A stretch of 64,000 nt of DNA from contig JACCXK010000170.1 in assembly GCA_013697055.1 (NCBI GenBank), positions 1 through 64,000 of the forward strand. Direction: 5' to 3'. Position numbers and translations under genes: made by a program. Of the stretch, positions 55,544 to 64,000 are shown one piece after another (within the stretch, counting starts at the first letter, position 1; each line of letters starts with the position of its first letter). The notes under the pieces were generated by a model that had not been told where the DNA came from, searched no databases, and saw only the letters and a list, made by a program, of their open reading frames with translations. The stretch is from Alphaproteobacteria bacterium. GTDB taxonomy: Bacteria; Pseudomonadota; Alphaproteobacteria; Micropepsales; Micropepsaceae.

Positions 55544-56401
55544 ATGTTTGTTCTGAATGTCATCGGCAAGGGCGCCGCGCCCGATATCTTCCGCGGGCTG
55601 GACAATGGCCCGGCGACCATCCTGTCGCCCGGCCATGCCTTTGATCTTCCGGTGGCAAACGAGGTGGCGGCGTTGACTGAAGCGCGCGAGCGCGCGCAAG
55701 ACTTCGGCCTGGACATCAACCTGGTATCCACGGTGAAGCGCCGCAAGAAGCTGCTGCTGTCCGACATGGATTCCACCATCATCAATGTCGAATGCCTGGA
55801 TGAGCTGGCCGACATGGCCGGCCTGAAGCCGCAAATCGCCGCCATTACCGAACGCGCCATGCGCGGCGAACTGGAATTCGAGGCGGCGCTGACGGAACGC
55901 GTCGGCTTGTTGAAGGGCCTGAAGCTGGACGCACTGGAGCGCACCTATGCCGAGCGCGTACGGCTCAACCCCGGCGCGAAATCATTGATCGCCACCATGC
56001 GCGCCCATGGCGCCCACACCATGCTGGTGTCGGGCGGCTTCGGCTATTTCACGCAACGCGTGGCCGAGGCGGCGGGCTTTCATACCGAGCGCGGTAACAC
56101 GCTGCTGGATGACGGCACCCACCTGACCGGCGAAGTGTCGACACCGATCCTCGGGCGCGAAGCCAAGGTGAAGGCGTTGGAAGAAGCGGTCGAGGCATTG
56201 AAAATCGAGTTTGCGGAAACGCTGGCAGTGGGCGACGGCGCCAACGATCTCGCCATGATCCAGAAAGCGGGCCTGGGCGTCGCTTATCACGCCAAGCCGG
56301 TCGTCGCGGCAGCCGCCGACGTGGCCATCCAGCATAACGACCTGACCGCCCTGCTCTACCTGCAAGGTTACAGCGACAGCGAAATCGTCAGATCGGATTG
56401 A
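55544..56401 (+). CDS. serB: Phosphoserine phosphatase
   Basis: Start at MFVLNVIGKGAAP; 285 residues. An N-terminal ACT-like part (1-65) precedes the HAD domain: KLLLSDMDSTIINVECLDE (Asp74, Asp76), MLVSGGFGYFT and AVGDGANDLAMI. It removes phosphate from phosphoserine, the last step to serine. The longer frame upstream overlaps miaA and is not used. Its end overlaps the convergent 104-residue gene by 14 bases. Confidence 0.95.
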   Translation: MFVLNVIGKGAAPDIFRGLDNGPATILSPGHAFDLPVANEVAALTEARERAQDFGLDINLVSTVKRRKKLLLSDMDSTIINVECLDELADMAGLKPQIAAITERAMRGELEFEAALTERVGLLKGLKLDALERTYAERVRLNPGAKSLIATMRAHGAHTMLVSGGFGYFTQRVAEAAGFHTERGNTLLDDGTHLTGEVSTPILGREAKVKALEEAVEALKIEFAETLAVGDGANDLAMIQKAGLGVAYHAKPVVAAAADVAIQHNDLTALLYLQGYSDSEIVRSD

Positions 56402-56702
56402 AATGCGCGAAGGCGTGCTGGGCTTCGGCCAGTTGCGCCAGCGGCACGAAATCCATCACTTCGCTCATCGCCTTCCAATGGGCGCCGATCTCGGCAATGG
56501 CTGGCGCTTGCTGCGATTTCTCCACGCTTTCCCATTCGAAGATTTCCACCAGCTCGCCATCCTTGGCGATGCCCTGCACCACCGGCCGGTCGGTGATCAA
56601 GCCGTGATCGCGCAGCAGCGGCACATGCCCGGCCATCAGCATGCGGGCCTCGTCTTCATGGCCGGCGTGCGGCCGATAGGAACAGATCACAAGAATTCCC
56701 AT
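56388..56702 (-). CDS. Small dimeric alpha-beta barrel-like protein
   Basis: 104 residues: MGILVICSYRPHAGHEDEAR then HVPLLRDHGLITDRPVVQG and LVEIFEWESVEKSQQA. The strand-helix-strand pattern resembles antibiotic-biosynthesis monooxygenase/stress-response ABM-type proteins, which often lack a known substrate. No signal peptide. It overlaps the end of serB. Confidence 0.65.
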   Translation of the reverse strand: MGILVICSYRPHAGHEDEARMLMAGHVPLLRDHGLITDRPVVQGIAKDGELVEIFEWESVEKSQQAPAIAEIGAHWKAMSEVMDFVPLAQLAEAQHAFAHFNPI

Positions 56703-56726
56703 GGGCTCCCTTTCGATACAAAGCTG

Positions 56727-56790
56727 CCTCCCCCGCCGCGCGGGGGAGGTGGCCGTAGCACCGATTAGGTGCGAAGGCCGGAGGGGGAAA
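56727..56790. repeat. GC-rich intergenic hairpin repeat
   Basis: CCTCCCCCGCCGCGCGGGGG with AGG forms a strong stem; GGTGGCCG...GAAGGCCGGAGGGGG follows. This looks like the CCTCCCCC/GGGGGAGG intergenic repeat seen in many alphaproteobacteria. It lies just past the DegP-like gene stop (minus strand) and may also end its transcript. Confidence 0.5.
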
Positions 56791-56802
56791 CTAGGATTGC
56801 GG

Positions 56803-58227
56803 CTAATTCAGCCGCAATCCGACGTAAGTCAAATCGCCATCGCGATTGACCAGGATCAATTCGCTTTTCTTGCCGGCCTTGACGTCGGCATCGACGCGCT
56901 TGGCGACATCGTCCGGCGTCTTCACCGGCTGGCCCGCCACTTCCACGATGACGTCGCCGGGCCGCAGATTCTTCTCCGCCGCCGGGCTGCCGGCTTCCAC
57001 CGCGCTCACCAGCACGCCCTGCACTCCGGCGCCGATCTTGAACTTGGCCCGCGCCCCGCCATCCAGCGCGCCCAGCGACAGGCCCAGCTGCGCCAGCTTC
57101 GACTGGTTCTTCACCGGCGCGGGCGGCGCCTTGGTCGGCTTGTCGGCCTTGGCGTCATCCGCCAGCTTCTGCACCGTGATGCGCAGGGTCTGCTTCTTGC
57201 CCTTGCGCAGCACATCGATGTTCACCGTCTTGCCGATGGGCGTGTCCGCCACGATGCGCGGCAAGGCGCGGTCGTCGGGCACGGATTTGCCGTCAAATCC
57301 GGTGACCAGATCGCCATTGGCCAGGCTGGCCTTGGCGGCCGGCCCGCCCTTGGTGACATCGGCTATCAGGGCTCCTTGCGTGGTGGGAAGGCCCAGTCCT
57401 TCGGCGATCTCCGGCGTTACCGGCTGGATGCGCACCCCGATCCAGCCGCGCCGCGCGATGCCGAACTGGCGCAACTGGTTCACCACCTCGCGCGCTAGGT
57501 TGGCGGGAATGGCGAAGCCGATGCCGACGCTGCCGCCCGAGGGCGTATAGATCTGCGAATTGATGCCGATGACATTGCCGTCGACATCGAACAGGGGACC
57601 GCCGGAATTGCCGCGATTGATCGGCGCATCGGTCTGGATGAAATCGTCATAGGGACCGGCATTGATGTTGCGGTTGCGCGCCGAGACGATGCCGGCCGTC
57701 ACGGTGGAGCCGATGCCGAAGGGATCGCCGATGGCGATCACCCAGTCACCGATGCGGGCCTTGTCGCTGTCGCCGAAATGGGCGGCGGGCAACGGTTTTT
57801 TGGGCGCCACCTTCAGCAGCGCCAGATCCGTCTTGGGATCGCGGCCCACCACCTTGGCCGGCATCGCGGTGCCGTCCTGCATCGACACGGTGATCTGGTC
57901 ACTGTCCTCGATCACATGGTTGTTGGTGACGATGTAGCCCGACGGATCGATGATGAAGCCCGACCCCAGCGAGGTGACATGCCGCGGGGTGTTGGGCTTG
58001 GGGCCCAGGAAATTCTTGAACAGGTCTTCCAGCGGCGAGCCCGGCGGCAATTGCGGCATGGCGCCCTGCGGCGGCGCCTTCAAGGTCTGGCTGGTGGAGA
58101 TGTTGACCACCGAGGGCAGCAGCTTGGCCGCCAGATCGGCAAAAGAATCGGGCGCCGGCCGCGCCAACGCCGGCGCCACCAGCAGGGCGAGCACCAAAAT
58201 GGCACACAGGTTTGGAATGACGCGCAT
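56803..58227 (-). CDS. DegP/Do-like periplasmic serine protease
   Basis: 474 residues. Signal peptide (to ALARP), trypsin-like domain with His104 (TNNHVIED), Asp134 (KTDLALLKV) and Ser208 (NRGNSGGPL), then two PDZ domains (GWIGVRIQPVTPEIAEGLGL, and GVLVSAVEAGSPAAEKNLRPG). A Lys/Pro-rich linker (AKADKPTKAPPAPVK) joins the PDZs. Such proteases degrade or refold damaged envelope proteins. Confidence 0.93.
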   Translation of the reverse strand: MRVIPNLCAILVLALLVAPALARPAPDSFADLAAKLLPSVVNISTSQTLKAPPQGAMPQLPPGSPLEDLFKNFLGPKPNTPRHVTSLGSGFIIDPSGYIVTNNHVIEDSDQITVSMQDGTAMPAKVVGRDPKTDLALLKVAPKKPLPAAHFGDSDKARIGDWVIAIGDPFGIGSTVTAGIVSARNRNINAGPYDDFIQTDAPINRGNSGGPLFDVDGNVIGINSQIYTPSGGSVGIGFAIPANLAREVVNQLRQFGIARRGWIGVRIQPVTPEIAEGLGLPTTQGALIADVTKGGPAAKASLANGDLVTGFDGKSVPDDRALPRIVADTPIGKTVNIDVLRKGKKQTLRITVQKLADDAKADKPTKAPPAPVKNQSKLAQLGLSLGALDGGARAKFKIGAGVQGVLVSAVEAGSPAAEKNLRPGDVIVEVAGQPVKTPDDVAKRVDADVKAGKKSELILVNRDGDLTYVGLRLN

Positions 58228-58377
58228 CTGTTCGTTCCTGGGAACGTGGAGGGGAGGAATCGGGGGGCCAGTTTAGGCAGCAAAAACCAGAACAGACAGG
58301 AAAAACCGGACATTTTCGTGGTTTTTGCCGAGGCCGGCAGCGAGCCCCTGCCCAAGGTTCCGAGGCACGGGCCTTGA

Positions 58378-59007
58378 ATGGGGCCGGCCATGAAACGGCG
58401 GGATGCCCATAATAAACTCGTTTCGCTGCTCAGCTTTCTGCTGCTGGCATGCACCAGCCTGACCATGCTGGCCGGCTGTGGCGGGCTGTTGCCGGACCAG
58501 AAAGCCGCCAGCGCCAGCCCGTTCGAAAGCTATGACCAGGTGGTGGAGGCCTTCGACCAGATCGTGCCGGGCATGACCCAGGCGCAAGATCTGCCCAACC
58601 TGGGCTTCGATGCCCGCACCGGCAATGTGGACGTCCTGTCGTATCTCAACATTGAGGAGCGCTTCCTGCCCGCCGCCGGCGTGCGCTGGGAACATCTCAA
58701 TCCTGCCGTGCAGGCCTGTATCCGCGCCGAGTCCTATTGCACCGGCTACGCCTTCCATCCCAGCCGCACCAGTTCCAAGCGCATGGGCGCATTGGTGCCC
58801 GACGTGCTGGGCTTTGAGCGCATCACCAGCAGCGAACGCTGGTCGGCCGACGTCATCCTGCTGGTGATGAATGGCCGCGTGATCCACAAGGTCTTCTCCG
58901 GCAATCCGCGTACCCAGAATCTGGAAGACCGCCGCCAGCCGCTGGGCCCGCTGCAGGACCTGGGCGGCGCGCTGGCGCGCGCGGCCTCGAGCGCGCCTTC
59001 ATATTAG
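58378..59007 (+). CDS. Lipoprotein of unknown function
   Basis: The frame has ATGs at 58378 and 58390; MKRRDAHNKLVSLLSFLLLA from 58390 makes the better signal. The lipobox is TMLAGC. The mature part (FDQIVPGMTQAQDLPNLGFD, then a Cys pair in VQACIRAESYCTGYAFHPSR) resembles envelope lipoproteins with an OmlA/SmpA-like start, but I cannot place it. Divergent from the protease gene. Confidence 0.75.
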   Translation: MGPAMKRRDAHNKLVSLLSFLLLACTSLTMLAGCGGLLPDQKAASASPFESYDQVVEAFDQIVPGMTQAQDLPNLGFDARTGNVDVLSYLNIEERFLPAAGVRWEHLNPAVQACIRAESYCTGYAFHPSRTSSKRMGALVPDVLGFERITSSERWSADVILLVMNGRVIHKVFSGNPRTQNLEDRRQPLGPLQDLGGALARAASSAPSY

Positions 59008-59094
59008 GTCGCTCGCCGGTGCGCTGCCGCTACCGGCCTCGCCGACGCTCCGCCTACTAGGATTCAAGCGGCGCGGGGGCTATATCCCCTGCCC

Positions 59095-60231
<1,137 letters not shown>

Positions 60232-60285
60232 CGTCGGCGGAAGCGAATAGACCCAAACTGATCTCAAATTATTTCCTCAGCAGAC

Positions 60286-60549
60286 TCATTTTGAATTTTG
60301 CCGCCACTTCCAAATCATTGTGATGAGCAGTGCCGCCATAACGCCACCCAAAGCAGAATAGGCATGGCAAGCACTGAGAATGAAAACGTTATGACTGACA
60401 GGGGTATATTTGCCGTGATTGCCGAGATAAAATTGCCCGTTAGTGACTTTCCCCTGAATCGCATCTCCAACCACAAACGAAATGGCCCAGAACGAAAGAA
60501 AGTTGAGCATCACGGCATAACCAAGCAGCCTGATCGCTCGATCTTTCAT
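60286..60549 (-). CDS. Small two- or three-helix membrane protein
   Basis: 87 residues: LLGYAVMLNFLSFWAISFVV, a loop (GKVTNGQFYLGNHGKYTPVS), then NVFILSACHAYSALGG and MAALLITMIWKW. Unknown function. Its ATG shares one base with the folA stop (TAATG). Confidence 0.6.
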   Translation of the reverse strand: MKDRAIRLLGYAVMLNFLSFWAISFVVGDAIQGKVTNGQFYLGNHGKYTPVSHNVFILSACHAYSALGGVMAALLITMIWKWRQNSK

Positions 60550-61022
60550 TAGCGTGTCAGCGTCACATAACTATAACGCAAGCCGTCCGGCGTGACGTGA
60601 TCCTCGCGCGCCGTCTCATGCCAGCCGGTGCGGTCCAGTTCAAAACGCGCATCGCCGTCGAATGCCTTGTGCACTTCCGTCAGCTCGATACGCGAGGCCA
60701 GCGGCAAGGCGCGTTCATAGATTTCCGCGCCGCCGATTACCATCACCGTCCCAGAGGTACCGGCGGTCGCCTTGCCCAGGGAAGAGGCGGTGATGGCGCC
60801 TTCGGCCTGCCAGTCCGTCTGGCGCGTCACCACCACATTGACCCGGCCCGGCAGCGGCTTTTTGGGCAGCGAGTCCCAGGTCTTGCGGCCCATCACAATG
60901 GTATGGCCCAGGGTCAGCGCCTTGAAGCGCTTCAGGTCCTCGGAAATGTGCCAGGGAATGGCGCCGCGCCTGCCGATGACGCCATTGTCGGCGATGGCCA
61001 CGACCAACACGATCTCGCTCAT
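60549..61022 (-). CDS. folA: Dihydrofolate reductase
   Basis: 157 residues. VVAIADNGVIGRRGAIPWHI, TIVMGRKTWDSL, LPGRVNVVVTRQ and MVIGGAEIYERALP follow the DHFR fold. It reduces dihydrofolate with NADPH. Coupled to the GNAT gene before it (4-base overlap) and to the membrane protein gene after it (1-base overlap). Confidence 0.96.
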   Translation of the reverse strand: MSEIVLVVAIADNGVIGRRGAIPWHISEDLKRFKALTLGHTIVMGRKTWDSLPKKPLPGRVNVVVTRQTDWQAEGAITASSLGKATAGTSGTVMVIGGAEIYERALPLASRIELTEVHKAFDGDARFELDRTGWHETAREDHVTPDGLRYSYVTLTR

Positions 61023-61501
61023 ACTTTTTTTTCCGTGGGCAACTTCCGCAACGCTTCGCCCATCAGGCGATAATTGATCCAGCTATCGCGCGGCCTCGCG
61101 CCCAGGCTTTTGTAAAATGCAATCGAGGACGCGTTCCAGTCCAGCACCTGCCATTCCATGAAACCGTCCACCGCTGCGGCCTTGCCCGCCAGATGCGCCA
61201 GCAGCGCCCGACCGAGCCCGCGCCCTCGAAATTCGGGACGCACATACAAATCCTCGAGATAGACGCCGCGCGCCGCGCCGAAACTCTTGTAGATCCAGAA
61301 CCAGGCCGCGATGCCGGCCGCCGCGCGATCGACAAAAATCAGTTCGCTGTGACACGCCGTCCCCAGCATGTCGCGCTTGACGGCCGCCTCGTCTAGTACA
61401 AAGTCGTTTTGAAGCTTTTCGTAGTCTGCCAGCTCCTTAAGCAGCGCCAGGACGGTGGCCGCATCGGCGGCGCCGGCGGCGCGGATGGAGAAATCGCTCA
61501 T
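61019..61501 (-). CDS. GNAT-family N-acetyltransferase
   Basis: 160 residues from MSDFSIRAAGAADAATVL. The acetyl-CoA site is VYLEDLYVRPEFRGRGLGRA (R/QxxGxG), followed by MEWQVLDWNASSIAFYKSLG. The overall layout matches the diamine/thialysine acetyltransferase-like subgroup. First gene of a three-gene coupled operon with folA. Confidence 0.9.
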   Translation of the reverse strand: MSDFSIRAAGAADAATVLALLKELADYEKLQNDFVLDEAAVKRDMLGTACHSELIFVDRAAAGIAAWFWIYKSFGAARGVYLEDLYVRPEFRGRGLGRALLAHLAGKAAAVDGFMEWQVLDWNASSIAFYKSLGARPRDSWINYRLMGEALRKLPTEKKV

Positions 61502-61581
61502 TTCCAGACCATAGGGTTGGCAAGATGGAACCCAAACCGTCGCCATCGGTTATACCCAAGCTATTTTCAGGACAGATTATC

Positions 61582-62406
61582 ATGCGCCCATTGCTGCTTT
61601 CCGCCGCTGCTCTCGCTTTCCTGGCCATCCCCGCCATGGCGCAGCCCGACAACAATCCCCACCGAATCGGCAAGGCCGCCATGGGGCCGCAGGTCCAGGA
61701 CCAGGCCCAGCAGCAACTGGGCGTGCAGCCGCCGCAGCAACAGGCGCAGCGCGGCGGCAATGGCGGGCCCACCAACTTTACCAACCAGGTGCCGCAAGGC
61801 CAGCAGCCCGATCAGGGCCAGAATCGCGGCGGCGACCGCGGTGGCAACCGCGGCGCGGCGCCGGCCCAGCAGCCACAGGCAGCGGCGCCCCAAAATCGCG
61901 GCGATCAAGGTCGCGGCGATTCCAATCGCGGCGACCGTGGCGGCAATCGCGACGATCGCGGGAACCGCGACTATCGCGGCAACGACAACCGTGATGGACG
62001 CGGCGACTGGCGTGGCGATCGCGGCTACGACAATCGCGGCAATGGCCGTGACTATCGCGGCGACAACAGCAACGACAATCGGGGCTACAACGGCAATCGC
62101 GGCTACAATGGTCAGCGCCGCGACTACAGCAACTTCCGCGATTTCCATCGCAATTTCCGCAGCTCCCGCCGCTTCCGCGGCCCGGACTATCGCCGCCCCG
62201 CCGGCTGGTACGATCACCGCTGGACCTTCGGCGAATTCCTGCCGTCCGCCTTCTGGGCGCGCGATTACTGGCTGAGCGACTACGTTTCTTATGACTTGCC
62301 GCCACCGCCCTATGGCGCGACCTGGGTGCGGGTCGGCAACGACGCCCTGCTGGTGGACCGGGACAGCGGCGAAGTTATCACCGTCGAATATGGCGTGTTT
62401 TACTGA
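61582..62406 (+). CDS. RcnB-like periplasmic protein with long Arg-Gly-Asp-Asn repeat region
   Basis: 274 residues. AGGA nine bases upstream of the ATG; signal peptide (MRPLLLSAAALAFLAIPAMA). Residues about 65-200 are low complexity: RGGDRGGNRG, NRGDRGGNRDDRGNRDYRG and so on. The C-terminal 75 residues (WYDHRWTFGEFLPSAFWARD, YGATWVRVGNDALLVDRDSG) are the RcnB domain, linked in E. coli to nickel/cobalt homeostasis. The linker is much longer than usual. Two other overlapping frames here come from this low-complexity DNA. Confidence 0.82.
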   Translation: MRPLLLSAAALAFLAIPAMAQPDNNPHRIGKAAMGPQVQDQAQQQLGVQPPQQQAQRGGNGGPTNFTNQVPQGQQPDQGQNRGGDRGGNRGAAPAQQPQAAAPQNRGDQGRGDSNRGDRGGNRDDRGNRDYRGNDNRDGRGDWRGDRGYDNRGNGRDYRGDNSNDNRGYNGNRGYNGQRRDYSNFRDFHRNFRSSRRFRGPDYRRPAGWYDHRWTFGEFLPSAFWARDYWLSDYVSYDLPPPPYGATWVRVGNDALLVDRDSGEVITVEYGVFY

Positions 62407-62418
62407 GGTTTTCGAGCC

Positions 62419-62451
62419 GGTGCCGCATTTTCGAGAAGATGCGGCACCTTT
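62419..62451 (+). terminator. Hairpin terminator after the RcnB-like gene
   Basis: GGTGCCGCAT and ATGCGGCACC pair around TTTCGAGAAG; TTT follows. It starts 12 bases past the stop. Confidence 0.75.
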
Positions 62452-62541
62452 GCCCTTACAGTCCGTCCCTTAGCTGCTATAAGCCGCCACCGTGCCTGTG
62501 GCTCCCCACAGGTTGAGCAACAAGGTACGGGTTTTACGCAC

Positions 62542-63831
62542 ATGTCCAACGTCACGGTGATCGGCGCCCAATGGGGCGACGAAGGCAAAGGCAAGATCAT
62601 TGACTGGCTGTCCAACCGCGCCGACATGGTGGTGCGGTTCCAGGGCGGCAATAATGCCGGCCATACCATCGTGGTGGGCGACAAGACCTACAAGCTGTCG
62701 CTGCTGCCGTCCGGCGTGGTGCAGGGCAAGCGCTCCATCATCGGCAATGGCGTGGTGGTCGATCCCTGGTCCCTCCTGGAGGAAATCGCCAAGGTCGGCG
62801 CCGCCGGCTTGAGCGTGACACCAGACCTGCTGGTGTTGGCCGAAAACGCCTGTCTGGTCTTGCCGCTGCACCGCGAGCTGGACGCGTTGCGCGAGGAAGC
62901 CTCCTCCCAGAAGATCGGCACCACCAAGCGCGGCATCGGTCCCACCTATGAGGACAAGGTCGGCCGCCGCGCCATCCGCGCCATCGACCTGAAGGACCCC
63001 GCCAGCCTGCCCGGCAAGATCGAGCGGCTGCTGGCCCATCACAATGTGCTGCGCAAGGGCTTCGGCGCCGCGGAAATCGATGCCGGCGCGTTGCTGACGC
63101 TGCTGAACGAGATCGCGCCCAGGATCGCGCCTTTCCTGGGCTCGTCCTGGCGCGAGCTGGACGCGGCCCGCAAGGCCGGCAAGCGCATCCTGTTCGAGGG
63201 CGCGCAGGCCGTGCTGCTGGACATCGACCATGGCACCTATCCCTTCGTCACTTCATCGAACACGGTGGCGGGCCAGGCGGCGGCGGGTGCCGGTGTCAGC
63301 CCCCGCGCCATCGGCACCGTGCTGGGCATCGTCAAGAGTTACACCACCCGCGTCGGCGAAGGCCCTTTCCCCACCGAGCTGAAAGACGCGACCGGCGAGA
63401 AGCTGGGGATGCGCGGCCATGAGTTCGGCACCGTGACGGGGAGGAAGCGCCGCTGCGGCTGGTTCGACGCCGTGCTGGTGCGCCAGACCTGCGTCACCGG
63501 CGGCGTCGACGGCATCTGCCTGACCAAGCTGGACGTGCTGGACGGTTTCGACGAAATCAAGATCTGCACCGGCTACAAGCTGGACGGCCAGGCGCTGGAT
63601 TACCTGCCGGCCGACGCCAACATGCAGGCGCGGTTGACGCCGGTTTATGAGACCTTGGAAGGCTGGAGCGAAACCACCGCCGGCGCCCGCAGCTGGGCCC
63701 AGCTGCCCGCCAACGCCATCAAATACGTCAAGCGGGTGGAAGAGTTGATCGGTGCGCCTGTGGCGCTGTTGTCCACCAGCCCCGACCGCGACGATACCAT
63801 CATGGTGCAAGATCCTTTTGTAGATCGGTGA
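62542..63831 (+). CDS. purA: Adenylosuccinate synthetase
   Basis: 429 residues. [20 protein letters not shown] (GTP/IMP loop), [29 protein letters not shown] and [13 protein letters not shown] match the family end to end. It forms adenylosuccinate from IMP and aspartate using GTP. The stop overlaps the ATG of the next gene (TGATG). Confidence 0.97.
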   Translation: MSNVTVIGAQWGDEGKGKIIDWLSNRADMVVRFQGGNNAGHTIVVGDKTYKLSLLPSGVVQGKRSIIGNGVVVDPWSLLEEIAKVGAAGLSVTPDLLVLAENACLVLPLHRELDALREEASSQKIGTTKRGIGPTYEDKVGRRAIRAIDLKDPASLPGKIERLLAHHNVLRKGFGAAEIDAGALLTLLNEIAPRIAPFLGSSWRELDAARKAGKRILFEGAQAVLLDIDHGTYPFVTSSNTVAGQAAAGAGVSPRAIGTVLGIVKSYTTRVGEGPFPTELKDATGEKLGMRGHEFGTVTGRKRRCGWFDAVLVRQTCVTGGVDGICLTKLDVLDGFDEIKICTGYKLDGQALDYLPADANMQARLTPVYETLEGWSETTAGARSWAQLPANAIKYVKRVEELIGAPVALLSTSPDRDDTIMVQDPFVDR

Positions 63832-64000
63832 TGCGCACACAACTCCTCGCTGGCCTTATGCTCTTGAGCGCCTGCGGCGCCGCCGCTGCCCAGGACACGG
63901 CGCGCATCGAACAGGCCTATGCCCGCAAGCTGGCGGCGCAGCAGCAACAGGACCTCGAGCAACGCATCGCGGGGCGTCAGCAGGCGCTGAACAATGCGCC
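63831..64000 (+). CDS. Secreted coiled-coil protein, cut by window edge
   Basis: The ATG shares an A with the purA stop. The first 56 codons read [20 protein letters not shown], then a helical Gln/Ala/Arg-rich stretch (RIEQAYARKLAAQQQQDLEQ). This is a signal peptide followed by the start of a coiled coil, as in EnvC-like murein hydrolase activators, but the catalytic part lies outside the window. LLSAC could also be read as a lipobox. Confidence 0.6.
   Translation, partial: MRTQLLAGLMLLSACGAAAAQDTARIEQAYARKLAAQQQQDLEQRIAGRQQALNNA

Noticed and set aside
61409-62275. Second and third long frames over the RcnB-like gene
   Set aside because: All come from the same RGD/NRG low-complexity DNA; only one frame has a signal peptide and the RcnB domain.

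Overview
The window is chromosomal DNA of a high-GC alphaproteobacterium. Signs of this are the gene order and sequence of the mreBCD-mrdA-rodA, leuA, ilvB-ilvN-ilvC, purT, miaA/serB, mrp, folA and purA genes, the many Tat-exported enzymes, and an intergenic AATGwCCGCTTT repeat of the kind often mis-annotated as small proteins in soil alphaproteobacteria. A Rhizomicrobium/Micropepsaceae-like or similar soil lineage would fit, but the sequence alone does not settle the genus.

The left half (1 to about 33.7 kb) is accessory. Bases 1-20.3 kb hold a catabolic and surface block: a cytochrome c/PQQ-type quinoprotein cut by the left edge, a Tat-exported COG3618-type amidohydrolase, a SPINDLY/OGT-like TPR glycosyltransferase, a Tat-exported enolase-superfamily dehydratase, a Tat-exported GH29 alpha-L-fucosidase broken by one frameshift, an SDR dehydrogenase, a large TonB-dependent receptor, a YncE-like beta-propeller, three different 2OG-Fe(II) oxygenases and a cytochrome c fused to a helix-hairpin-helix tail. 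Hydrolase, lactonase-like, dehydratase and dehydrogenase families together match the oxidative (non-phosphorylated) route for L-fucose or a similar deoxy sugar, with much of it apparently exported. Bases 20.9-25.3 kb carry an MMPL exporter with a LolA-like protein and an outer-membrane protein. Bases 27-32.4 kb carry three PEP-CTERM proteins, two of them paralogues, and small secreted proteins. Broken genes and paired palindromic repeats are common here.

The junction (32.6-36.8 kb) holds an integrase remnant without a start codon, tRNA-Lys(CTT), an IS1-like transposase with its catalytic core deleted in frame, a small coupled gene, an XRE-ImmA/IrrE metalloprotease with a partner gene in a two-gene operon, and a KGG-type basic protein.

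The right half (36.8-64 kb) is core: the elongasome operon, leuA, an ABC importer with fused permeases, a CBS-histidine kinase, purT, ilvC/ilvN/ilvB, miaA and serB, a DegP-like protease, mrp, folA, an RcnB-like protein and purA. Both leuA and ilvB are preceded by leader peptides rich in the regulatory amino acids and by hairpins, so branched-chain amino acid synthesis is probably controlled by transcription attenuation at both sites. I did not see the AATGwCCGCTTT repeat in this half.
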